Below are positions 22,405 through 33,854 of a stretch of DNA of 64,000 bases, in pieces. The first letter of the stretch is position 1, and the number at the start of each line of letters is the position of its first letter. Origin of the DNA: Cymodocea nodosa. Taxonomy: Eukaryota > Streptophyta > Magnoliopsida > Alismatales > Cymodoceaceae. The notes under the pieces were generated by a model. The model did no database searches. It was not told the origin of the DNA and worked only from the letters and a program-made list of their open reading frames with translations. The translations under genes and the position numbers were made by a program. Where the stretch lies: assembly GCA_036874045.1 (NCBI GenBank), contig CM072343.1, forward strand, positions 7,832,001 through 7,896,000, in the 5' to 3' direction.

Positions 22405-24017
22405 TGTTGAGTATTTTTGTTTTGATGATGTGCACTGAATGAAAATAATCATATTTACTCAATTACTATTGCTTGTGAAAAGAAATTAAAATCATCAATT
22501 AATACAGAAAAAGCTTACTGATATAAATACTTATCTGTATTGGATATGAAATTAATATCTAGTCGTTTCGTTGCATTAATTTCTCATTTAGCTAAACGTT
22601 AAGTTAACGTGTGTTTTTATTGAAAAGCATGATATGTTTTAATATTATATCTTCTGTATCATGAACAGTGCACGTTTAGACAACTCGTTAAGTTAGAGTT
22701 TTGTTTGTATAGAGGTCACGTGAGAACTCGTTAAGTTAGAGGCTTAAAGGTTAAAATAGGTCACGTGATAACTCGTTAAGTTAGTGAGTAAAAGAAGAGA
22801 CGAACTCGTTAAGTTAGTGTTATACACGTGGTGAAATTATAAGTTACGAATGTTGTATTGTATCACGTGAGATGCACATGTTTAACTCATTAAGTTAACA
22901 TTACTAAACGCGTTGAGTTGCTATATTGAATACTAAGGCAATGCGTTAGGTTAGCGTTATAAACTTAAGTTGTTATTTTTTGCACGTGGTAAAATTCTTA
23001 TTATAAAAACATTTGTTTATTACTGGTTCGTTGAGATATCATAACACAACGGAAATGGTTCGTTGAGTTATCATAACACAACGGAGATGGTTCGTTGAGA
23101 TAGCATAACACCACAGACTTAGTTCGTTGAGTTAGCTACAGTACTTGTCACGTGAAATGGCACATGAGGAACTCGTTAAGTTAGAAACGTTAAGTTATAT
23201 ATATACTTGTGTTACTCATTTAGTTAACATTAAAGTAACGACTTCTTATTACACTGATGAAAAACTTTTGGATGAGAAAGTTTATTTTGCAGGAAATTTT
23301 TCAGAGATATAGGACTGATGATTAAAGAAAATTTGAAATATAAATGTGGGTTAGAATGTGTGTGTTTCGATGAAGGAAAAAGAAAAGACGTGGAGAAGTG
23401 GAAAACTGGTAGTGGTTAAATGTGAAGGATATGCATGAAATGAAGATACAGTATAAAAGGCATAGAATTCTCGTTGATCAATTTATCCTTGAACACAAAA
23501 CGAAAAATCTTTTCAAAGATCAAACCATCCCTGCACACTAAAAGAAAAATCTTTTTCAAGGATCAAAAACACCTCTTCGGGAAAATCTCTCAAGTGGAAG
23601 AAAGTTTAGTCAAGCATAAAAAGGTAAGATTTTCGTCATTGAAGATTTGAAGTATCAGAAGAAAGCAAATTCGGTGAAGCATGAAAAGACAAGATATTCG
23701 TCACTGAAGAATTGCTGAAGAAGAAAAAGAAGAAGAAGAAAGATCTCAAACAGGGAGAAAAGTTTTAAATTCCGTAAATTAATTTTCTCTGTTTCTAGTT
23801 ATGAAATTGTTTAGATGATACATGGTATCGAAATATAATTGCATCTACAATTTCTGAGGAGAATTGAATTGTATATTGTAATTGAAACCTTGAATAAAAC
23901 TGATTTTATGAAAATAATGTCTTGACTTGTTTTTGAGTTTTAAAGTTTCAATTATATTTCAGAAAATATTAAAAATACACAATTCACCCCCCTCTTGTGT
24001 AGTCATACGATCCTACA
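22405..24017 (+). repeat. 5' LTR of copia B
   Basis: 1613 bp, starting TGTTGAG and ending CCTACA two bases before the PBS. It matches the solo LTR at 50668-52312 (reversed) and 55114-56672. U3 is packed with aactcgttaagttag repeats, at least five CACGTG (G-box) cores between about 22715 and 23155, and a 32-bp tandem repeat at 23024-23119. The TATA box is at 23452-23458. Bases about 22800-22990 align with gypsy LTR-c 34262-34430. Confidence 0.93.
23452..23458 (+). promoter_or_regulatory. TATA box of copia B LTR
   Basis: TATAAAA followed by ggcatagaattctcgttgat, conserved in the solo LTR (reverse, near 51247) and in copia C at 56150-56156. It separates U3 from R/U5. Confidence 0.7.
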
Positions 24018-24019
24018 AG

Positions 24020-24031
24020 TGGTATCAGAGC
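24020..24031 (+). other. Primer binding site of copia B (initiator tRNA-Met)
   Basis: TGGTATCAGAGC, the standard copia PBS complementary to the 3' end of initiator tRNA-Met, two bases after the LTR end. Confidence 0.93.
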
Positions 24032-24215
24032 TTTGTTAATAATCTTTGATATAAAATCGATACCAACTTATTTAATATCATTGCTTATTCTACCTTCCTT
24101 GTTTTTAAACAGAAATTAACCTGAGCATACGTTTAACTTTCTTGATTTAAGGCTCAAATTGTTTTAATGTTTTTAGACTGTTTAAAATCAAATAGGTTGA
24201 AAAATCTAAGGTAAA

Positions 24216-27200
24216 ATTGCTTCTGAAAATGGTAATTTTTCTTTATATGAATGCCAAAATCTTAATCGTCCTCCTTTATTTGATGGAATACATTTTGAAT
24301 ATTGGAAATATAGGATGACTATTTTTCTTCAAAGTATAGATCATAAGTTGTGGTTCATGATTTCTAAACCATATACTCCGTTAACTACTCCTTATAATAC
24401 TTGGACAATTACTGAAAAAGAAAATGAAACTTTGAATGCTAAGGGCTTAAATATTTTATTCTGTGCATTGAGTTATGAACAATTCAGTAAAGTGTCGGCA
24501 TATAAATCTACTTATGAGGTGTGGCATGCATTAGAAGTTTCACATGAAGGTACTTCTCAAGTTAAAGAGACAAAAATAAACATGTTGATTCATAAGTATG
24601 AACTCTTTAAGATGCATGAAGACGAAAATATTTCTGAGATGTTTTCTAGATTTCTTGATATCATAAACTCTTTAAAATGTTTAGGAAAGAATTTTGAATA
24701 GAAGGATTTGGTGAGGAAAATTCTCAGATCCCTAAGTTCTAAATGGTCTCAGAAAGTAACATCAATTGAGGAATCACGAGATTTAAATGTTTATACTATG
24801 AATGAAATTATAAGAAATTTAACAGCTTATGAAGTTCAATTAAATGAATCACTGAGTCACAACAAACTAAAAATGAAGAAAGAAATAGCCTTCGAAATTA
24901 ATTCAGATTCTGATATATCTACTGATTCTGACGAGGATTTGATTTTGCTAACTAGGAAATTCAAGAAAGCATGGAAAGCTAGGAAACAGCAAAGGAACAA
25001 AAATGATAAACCCTTAACGTCAAAATCATTGAATGACAAGAATTCTTCATCCAGAAAGTATGTATGCTACAATTGTAAGAAACCTGGACATCTTTCTCCA
25101 GATTGTCCTATAAGGAAAAATGAAAAGCAAAGTAGGACAAATCAGAAGAAGACGGCTCAGAAAACTCAGAAAAAGTTTTACAAGAAAAAGGCTTTGAAGG
25201 TCACTTGGGATGATACGTCTGAAGAGTCTGAATCTAAGGAATTAGCATCAAAATCTTCACATTCAGAAGGAGAATAAGAGTTAGAAGGCGTTGCTCATGT
25301 GTGCTTCATGGCAGATGAGTCTAAGGTAATATCTGATCCTGAAAGTCATTCAGATTTCAACTTTGATGAATTATTATGTGCTTATCATGCATTATTACAA
25401 AAACTTAAAGTATGTAAACTGGAAAATAATAATATTAGAAAATCTTCATCCATTATGGAAGAAGAAAATTGTTTCCTGTCTACTACTTTAGAAAAGTTTA
25501 AATGTGATAATGAAAATCATGCTAGAGATTTGCAAAAATTTAGATTTAATGAATGTATCTTGCATGAACAAATACAGAATATAAATGCTGAAAAATTAAA
25601 GATAGAATCTGAAAATGAAATGTTGAGAAACAATATAAATGAACTTGAATTAGAGATAGAAAAATTAAAACTAAGAGAGCAAGATTTAAATTCTACCTTT
25701 GAGAAATGGAATTTAAGTCAAACTAAGTTAGACAAACTAATTAGTACTCCTGTGGTGTCTTATAAATTTGGCTTAGGATTTGATTATCTTGAATATCCTG
25801 AATCTCAAGCCAATAAAGGATTTATTAGTTGCAGTTCAAGTAAATCTAAGACTAAAATTCCTTTTATTATGAAACAAGGTAATAAATATGTAGAAGTAGG
25901 TACTTCAAGGGATGAATCATGCAGTAATAATATAAATCAATGTGATTTGTCAAATTGTACTTCTAACAAGACTATAAATGTTTCTAAAAATCTTGTTTCT
26001 TGTTCTGGAAATTCAGTTTCTAATGTTTCTAAAATTTCAGACAATTGTAGTAAACTGAAAATTCAAAAACCTGAGCATGTAATTCAATACACTAGTATTA
26101 GACCAATTACTCATTCTACATGTGATAAAACAAAAAATTCTTGTGCAGAAAAAGATTTTGTATGTACGGAAAGTGTTAATACAAGTACAAAATCTTGGTA
26201 TGAACTTACAGAAATGTATAAGCATGACCAAAATAAATTAACATCTGATAAAAATATGTTTGGTCTTGATTATACTACATCTGAAAACAAAAAGAATGAT
26301 TACAAAAGCAATAATGCTATATGTGAGTATGAAGCTAATGATAAATCAATAGTACTTACAACTAATAAGAATATAAATGATAATGTTAAACTATTTTTAA
26401 ACAAAAAAAAGAAATATGCGTTTAATGAACTTGGTCCTCAACAACATTGGGTACTAAGAAAAAGTTTTTCTTAATTTGTGTTGCAGGAGGAAACAACATC
26501 AAAATGGATCTTGGACAGTGGAGCGTCAAGTCACATGACCGGACAAAAAAGTCTATTACAAAATTTTACAAATACCATGAAAGGAAGTGTAACATTTGGA
26601 AACAAAAGCAAAGATAAAATCATAGGTATGGGCAATGTTCAAATAACTCCTACTTGTGTTATTTCGAATGTACTATAGGTAGAAAACCTAGGATTTAATT
26701 TGCTCAGTGTCATAAAACTAACTGAAAATGGATATTATGTAGTGTTTGAAGATAATGTACGCAAAATAATTGATAAAAATACAGATGAAATTAAGTTTAT
26801 TGCTAAAAGAAAAGGTTCTGTATGTATTTTATCTTTACCTTCTGGTGCAGTTGATTTAAATTCATGTTTGCTAGCTGAAACTAGTGATGCATATCTATGG
26901 CATAGAAGGATTGGGCATATAAATATGAGACTGTTACATAAGCTATCTAGAAAACATTTAGTGAGAGGTTTACCAAAGATTAAATACTCAAAGAACTTTA
27001 TGTGTGATGCATGTGAGTTAGGTAAACTTCACAAAAACTCTTTTAAATCCAAAACTGATATTTCAAGCAAGAGAGTCTTAGAACTTATACATATGGATCT
27101 ATTTGGACCAACAAGAATCATGAGTCTTGGTGGTAAACGGTATGTATTTGTTTTAGTAGATGACTTCTTTAGATACACTTGGGTATATTTTCTAGCATCT

Positions 27201-29595
27201 AAGATAGAAGTTTTTGAAAAATTTAAAATGTTTTGCAATTTTGTTCAAAATGAGCAAAGTGTCTCTATTCAAAAACTTAGGAGTGATCATGGAACTGAAT
27301 TTGATAATGATCAAATGGATAACTATTGTAATGAGCATGGCATTGATCACAGATTTTCTTTTCCAAGAGCACCGTGTCAAAATGGTGTTGTTGAGAGAAA
27401 GAATAGATCACTACAAGAAATGGCCAGAACTATGTTGAATGAACATAAGTTACCTCAAAATCTTTGGGCTAAAGCAGTAAATACAGCTTGTTATGTTATT
27501 AACAGAAGTCATTTAAGACCTCATGTTAATAAAACTCCTTTTGAAATTATGTTTAATAGGGTTCCAAAAATTTCCTATATGAAACCATTTGGCTGCAAGT
27601 GTTTTATTCTTAATACTAAGGATAAAAGGAGATAAATTTCAAGCCAAATCGGATGAAGGAATTTTTGTAGGTTACTCTACTAGAAGTAAAGCCTATAGAG
27701 TATATAACAAGACTTCTAGGACTATTGAAGAAACCCTCCATGTAAGCTTCAATGAAAATTCTCTTAGAGAATCTCAATCTAAAGCTGATAATGATGATAT
27801 GATCAATTTTCCAAATGAGATAGAGATCAATAGAGAGATTGATGATTTATCTGAGAAAATCAAAAATATGAACTTAACTAATCAAACTAATGATGAAAGT
27901 GATGGACTTTCAGATGTTGATGAGAATATTGAGGAAAATCAGAGAAATTGGCGTTATTCTTCTTCACATCCCATTACTCAAGTTATTGGTAATATTAATG
28001 ATGGAGTTAAAACTAGAGCTTCAGTAAATTTAAATAGTATGTGTATGTTTGTTTCTATGGTGGAACCAAGGAATATACAAGAAGCATTATCTGATGAAAA
28101 TTGGATAGTGGCAATGCAAGAAGAACTAAATCAATTCATTAGAAATGATGTATGGGAATTAGTTTCTCCACTAGAAAATCAATCCATAATAGGTACAAAG
28201 TGGATCTTTAGAAACAAAACTAACGAAACTGGTCAAATTATAAGGAATAAAGCTAGATTAGTTGCACAAGGGTATACACAGAAAGAAGGATTAGATTATG
28301 ATGAAACATTTTCTCCTGTGGCTAGGTTAGAAAGTATTAGAATATTATTGGCCTATGCTTGTTATATGGATTTTAAATTATATCAAATGGATGTAAAGAG
28401 TGCATTTTTAAATGGTTTAATTAATGAAGAAGTCTATGTAAAACAACCACCTGGATTTGAAGATATTGAAAATCTTGACTTTGTGCGTAAATTGAAGAAA
28501 GCCTTATATGGTTTCAAGCAAGCACCTAGATCATGGTATGAAAGATTGTCTACTTTTTTAATAGAAAAAGGCTATATTATGGGAAAAGTGGATCATACTC
28601 TATTTATTAAGAGAGATGTTAAAGATCAGATTGTTGTTCAAATATACGTGGATGATATAATCTTTGGAGCAACCTCTGATAAGTTGATAGAAATATTCTC
28701 TAAAGAGATGACTAATCAGTTTGAAATGAGTATGTTAGGAGAACTTTCATATTTTCTAGGACTTCAAATTAAGCAAATGGATAAAGGTATATTTTTAAAT
28801 CAAGAAAAATATGCAGATGAAATGCTTAAGAAATTTAATTTTAATGATACAAGGATTCGAGAAACTCCTATGAGTACTACTTTAAAGTTAGATATTGATG
28901 ACATAGGAAAATCTATAGATCAAAGAAAATACAGAAGTATGATTGGTTCTTTACTTTATTTGACTGCTAGTAGACCTGATATTATGTTTGCTGTGTGTGT
29001 TTGTGCTAGATTTCAATCTAATCCTAAGGAATCACGCTTAATTGAAGTTAAAAGAATATTTAGATATATATAAGGAACTAAAAATTTCGAACTGTATTAT
29101 TCTAAGGATAGTTCAATAGATCTTATAGGATATACTGATGCTGATTATGCAGGATCTAAATCTGATAGAAAGAGTACCAGTGGCACATGTCAATTATTGG
29201 GAAATAATTTGGTGTCATAGTTTAGTAAAAAGCAAAACTGTGTAGCACTTTCTACTACAGAAGCTGAATATGTTGCTGCTGCACTGTGTTGCACTCAGAT
29301 TCTGTGGATAAGGCAAACTTTAGAAGATTTTGGATTATCTTATGATACAACTGAGATTTATTGTGACAGTAGTTCTGCAATAAATCTTTCCAAAAATCCT
29401 ATATTACATTCAAGAGCAAAGCATATAGAGGTTAGACATCATTTTCTAAGAGATAACGTAATTAAAGGAAAAATTAAATTAGAATTTGTGTCTAGTAAAA
29501 ATCAATTAGTTGATATATTTACAAAACCTCTAGATGAAAATACATTCTGCAACATTAGATTAAATTTAGGTATTTGTAGGCTATGTGATGTGTAA
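24216..29595 (+). pseudogene. Copia B gag-pol polyprotein, broken
   Basis: About 1790 codons. Gag has an N-terminal domain (RPPLFDGIHFEYWKYRM), a CCHC knuckle CYNCKKPGHLSPDC near 25065 and a long coiled coil (25380-25740). Protease is WILDSGASSHMTG near 26503-26544. Integrase has LWHRRIGH and CDACELGK, then catalytic D near 27090, D near 27285 and E near 27392. RT has [33 protein letters not shown] and YVDDIIF (about 28300-28665). RNaseH has YTDADYAGS near 29130 and STTEAEYVAAA near 29250. Breaks: start codon ATG to ATT at 24216-24218 (copy C has ATG), TAG 24699, TAA 25275, TAA 26472 (shared with C), TAG 26676-26678, a one-base insertion near 27628, TAA 29071 (shared with A and C) and TAG near 29218. 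Confidence 0.95.
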
Positions 29596-31180
29596 AATGC
29601 TTAAACTCCACATAAAAAGATAAATATTATTGATGATGTTGTTCACCTCATAGATATTATATACTTATTATAAATATCTAATGTAATATCTAAACTGCTG
29701 CTTAAGATACTATGTATTTATTGTAAAATCATAGTAGTATCTTATTGATTTTAAGTAGTTTATCAATTTTAATAGTTTTTACGATTTTAAGTGAAAGTGT
29801 AAATGAAAAACATTAAATACTTCTAACATTCTGAAATTTTGATTAAATGTTTTCTTTGAATCAAGGAAAATGCATATGATCATGCATAAATTTGACTTAA
29901 TTGATTAAACTTGTAGAATAAGTTATATGTAACTCATCTTAAATGTTAATCAAAAGTATAAGCTTATTGAAACTGATTCATATTCTCAGTATAATCATAG
30001 AAGTAAAAATTGTATGAGATTTGTGTTTTATTGCATCTGTATTAATGGAATACATATATATTGTGCTTAAAATGAAAAGTGCTTACAAAGTAAAAATCTT
30101 TGAGAGTTTATTGATCAGTTTGATCACGAGCCTTTTGTACTTGAGCAGATAGGTATGTAAGGATTGTTATCCTGAAAAAGGATTATTTAAATCTGGCAAC
30201 CTAAGGTCCTGATCAGATCTAGGATTGTTGACTGAAAGCTCATTACACGGGTACATTAGAAAGCTCTTGTATGATTCAAGCTTTTCAAACTAACTTTTAA
30301 AGAAAATTATCAATATTTACTGTTTTGAAAAGAAAAAGTTGTTTCATTAATTACAGATATCTTTGAATCGCATATAGTTTATACCAATATGACTACTGAT
30401 TTATTGAATCAACATTAGTACTTTTGAAAATGTTTATTTGAGATACATTCTTTTATTCTCCTTGAATTAATTGAAGTGAGTTCAAAGTTGTGTTTTGATT
30501 CATATACAGTAAGAATTGATTCTGGAAATCATTTTTGATGATGTCAGGATAACGGAAGTCTTTGAAAAGAAATGTAAAAGTATAGTTATACTTAACATCT
30601 ATTGTCACTACAAGTATATTTTGTATTTTGATTGAATATATTTGAAGTATATTTGTAGGGGGAGCATTAACAATGTCAAAAACAGATTAATATAATTTAA
30701 AATACAAATCTTAGTTAATCTGAATTAATGTCCTCTTAAAATCTTGATGAAATAATTTAAAAAGACAAACAAACTATTCTAGATTCAAAAGACAAAATGT
30801 TCAAATCGTTTACAATGTTCTCAAGATAATGTTAAGTTTAGCATGTGTGTTGTTTTCGGAAGGTTTTAGTTGGAAGCATCCGAAACTTGTTTAAGTGTAC
30901 TAACTAGACGTTATATTAGATAAGGTAACATGTAAAACTGCCTCTAGACAGCATTTTACTCGTTAGGTTAGTTACCTCAACGAGTTATACTTGAATATTT
31001 TGGGTACTTTGATTGAATAAGCTTTATTCAATATTTATTTTATTTCTAAACCCGACTTATCTTCACATTGAGTTATACGCCTAAAAACCCTATTTAAACA
31101 CTTATAACACAGGGACTTAGGTTATTTGTAAACTTTGTCAAGAAAATCTTTCCCTCTTGTTGCTGTTACAACCTGCAACG
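29596..31180 (+). other. Copia B post-pol spacer and ORF3 leader
   Basis: Noncoding, colinear with 3454-5080 in copy A. Contains the polypurine-like GGGGGAG at 30658-30664, palindrome half sites near 30965-30985 and 31068-31080, and the TATTTAAA box at 31091-31098 ahead of the ORF3 ATG. Its first kilobase aligns with the gypsy 3' region of G2 (32740-33854), which lies only 3 kb downstream on the same strand. Confidence 0.8.
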
Positions 31181-32009
31181 ATGGTCTCCAAGTTCTACAA
31201 AGGTCGTGGCAGAGGAAAAGGCAAAAGCAAAGGAGATGCAAAAGGAAAAGAAATAGAGAATGATGAAGTTTCACGTACTTGGTTCAAGAAAATATTTCGA
31301 GTGGACAAAAGGTTAGAAGAACTTTATAGAGATTACTTCTTTTCTTAGGATATATTAGATGAAGTTAGACAAGAACTTCAACATACTGATGCAAGTATTA
31401 CATACATGGGTATTCGAAGTAAATATGATAGAGAATACAGAATGAAATGTACTAAGATTGCATTTTTGGAACAGTATGAAAAATATTTGGAAAAAGGTGT
31501 AGGTTCATCAAATAGAACTCCTCAAACTCCTATAAACGGTACAAGACTACATGCATTTGAGGAAGAGCATGAATCAGCTGTCCCTACTCCTTTATATTCA
31601 AAACAAGTAGAATTAGATATTGCTGTAGACAAAACAAAAGTTGACAGTCTTCGAAAGGCCGTTGTAATAGAAAGTGCCTTAGAAGAATTAAAGTAGAAAA
31701 CTTTTATGGAGCAATTTGAAAAGAAAACAGCAATACTTGAAAAGGAGAAACAGAAATGTTATAGAAGAAGGAAAGTCAGAAAAATTATGTCTAAGGAAAC
31801 AAAGTCTTTTGAAAAAGGAAAATTAGATGAAAATTTATTTCCAAAGGACAATGTATGTCTAGACATTGTACCTTATTGTGCATCTAATAAACTCATCAGT
31901 TCTGAACACACTGAAACTAATGAAGATAATGAGACTTTATTTTCCCTTGCTAGAAAACTTGAGAAGAAATCCAAGTCAAATATGAGCTCAAATTTTTCTA
32001 TTAGTACAA
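31181..32009 (+). pseudogene. Copia B ORF3, N-terminal third, truncated
   Basis: It starts MVSKFYKGRGRGKGKSKG at 31181 and follows copy A closely. A TAG near 31346 replaces the codon after YFFS, and TAG at 31694-31696 is at the same codon as TAG 5597-5599 in copy A. The frameshift that copy A carries after that point is absent. The frame is cut at 32009 within the serine-rich segment and runs into gypsy sequence, stopping at 32027-32029. The globular domain is therefore missing. Confidence 0.82.
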
Positions 32010-33854
32010 AATTGATTCTTAAATTGTGATTTTGTACGTTTAATGTTGTGTGTATTCTACATTTATTTTTTTAGAAAAAAGAAGAAAGAAAAATTTAGTT
32101 TTAGTTTTATTTTATAAAAAAAAAGAAAAGAAAAACAAAATATCAATCTAGTTTGTTGGTATCTGTTCTGGGAAACCAAATGGCTTGCTTGTGAGCCACC
32201 AAAGGCATAGAAGCCTAGGTTCCACACAAGACACTGATTTAACAAGTTATGTTTTGTTATTTTGTTATATATTTTGCTTTTATGTGTGAATGAAAAGTTT
32301 TAAGAATCAAAAATTGGAGGATATTGAAGGAGATACAAAAGAACAAGGTATGTAATTGATTACTTATCCTGAATTTACATTTCAACTCAGTTCGTGGAGT
32401 TATTCATTAACTCAACGAATTAAGTTCATTGAGTTAAGTGCTAAGTCAATGAAACAATATTCCTACCTGCTAACATTTACTAAATTTATTGTAAAATCTT
32501 TTACATTAAGGACAATGCAAAATGTAGGTACGAGGGGGAGGTAATTTAATTAAAAGCCGAGTAATTTTGTTAATTAGAGGAATTAGAATGGTACTACAAA
32601 AGTTTTGTGGAAATTGAAATTTTTTTTTTATGAATTTGTTGTAACTATCTAATAATTGAGACTATAAAATTTTTAAGAACTATAACTACTTGAATGTTAT
32701 ATTTATAATCTTATATATAAGATGCTACAAAATTTTACTATTCATACAAATCTAGATATAGTATTATATGTTTTTACTGAATTTTATGAGTTTAACAGTT
32801 TCACGATTTAAAAAAAAATCAAAAAGCTTAACTGAAACTTAGTAAATTATCTAAAATCCTAAAAGAGCTGAAATGTTGATTTTTGGATTAAATGAGATGC
32901 ATATATCAAGGATACATTTAATTTGAGTGATTAAACTTGTAGAATGATTTATGTGTAAATCTTATTAAATGATAGAAAAAGTATGAGCTTATTGATATGG
33001 ATTCATATTTTCAGTAAATAATAGAAGCAGGACTATATGAGATTTGTGTTTTATGGCATCTATATTAATGAAATACGTATATATACTATGTTGAAAGAAA
33101 AAAAGAGGAAAAAAAAAAAAAAAACTTTGAGAGTTTATTAACTTGTTTGATCACGAGCCTTTTGTACTTGAACAGATAAATATGTAAAGATTGCTGACCT
33201 GAAAAAGCACTCTTTAAATCTGGCAACCTAAGATCCTGATCAGATCTGGGATTGTTGACTGAAAGCTCGATACATGGGTACACTAGAAAGCTCTTGTATG
33301 ATTCAAGCTTTTCAAATTAACTTTTAAAGTACAAATATGCATATACTATTTTGAAAAGATAAAAGTGTTTTGTGAAATACAGATATCTTTTGAATCGAGT
33401 ATATTTTCTATTATCTAAGATTGCTGAAGTATGAATCTAGAATAGACATTTTAAGTTGTTTATCTGAGATACAATTCTTTTTTCTACTTGTTTTAATCAT
33501 ATTGAATTGGATTGTGTTTTGATTCGTATGTAGTTGAAATTTATTTTGGAAATCATATTGGGAAATTCAGGATAATAGATATTTGAAAAGAAGAAAAATG
33601 ATAATATAATTAACACCTATATGATGCTGATATATTTTGTATGTAATTTACATATGTTTTAAATATATTTGCAAGTTGTAGAGGAGAAAACAAAGTTAAA
33701 ACAAATTACTAAAAAATACAGAATATCTATATAGTAATCTCATTTATTATTCTGAAGAAGAACGAAATGAAGAATTAATTCTACCACTTTAGAAAGACCA
33801 ATTAGTTAGATCTTAGTTTGCTAAGGGACTAGCAAAATTTAAGTATGGGGGAAG
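32010..33854 (+). other. Gypsy G2 3' noncoding region with two polypurine tracts
   Basis: It begins with the relic of the F-box stop codon near 32020-32030. The first tract, cgagggggaggt, lies at 32531-32542 after cattaaggacaatg (32505-32518). A palindrome-type pair at 32388-32450 precedes it. The second tract (tatgggggaag, 33844-33854) abuts the LTR. Between the tracts, 32740-33700 aligns by eye with copia 3600-4567. No gene is seen. Confidence 0.7.

Larger units (their letters stand above)
22405..32009 (+). mobile_element. Ty1/copia (Sirevirus-like) retrotransposon copy B, 3' truncated
   Basis: It holds 5' LTR (22405-24017), PBS (24020-24031), gag-pol (24216-29595), spacer (29596-31180) and the first third of ORF3 (31181-32009). 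It lies in the 5' LTR of G1 and is therefore younger than G1. At 32009/32010 it switches to gypsy G2 sequence with no LTR between, so the rest of ORF3 and the 3' LTR are gone. Integrase before RT and the initiator-tRNA PBS identify copia. Confidence 0.93.

Noticed and set aside
22700..23170. Regularly repeated aactcgttaagttag and cgttgagtta units, considered as a CRISPR-like array
   Set aside because: Spacing is irregular, the units are inside LTRs in a plant-type sequence, and no cas genes are present.
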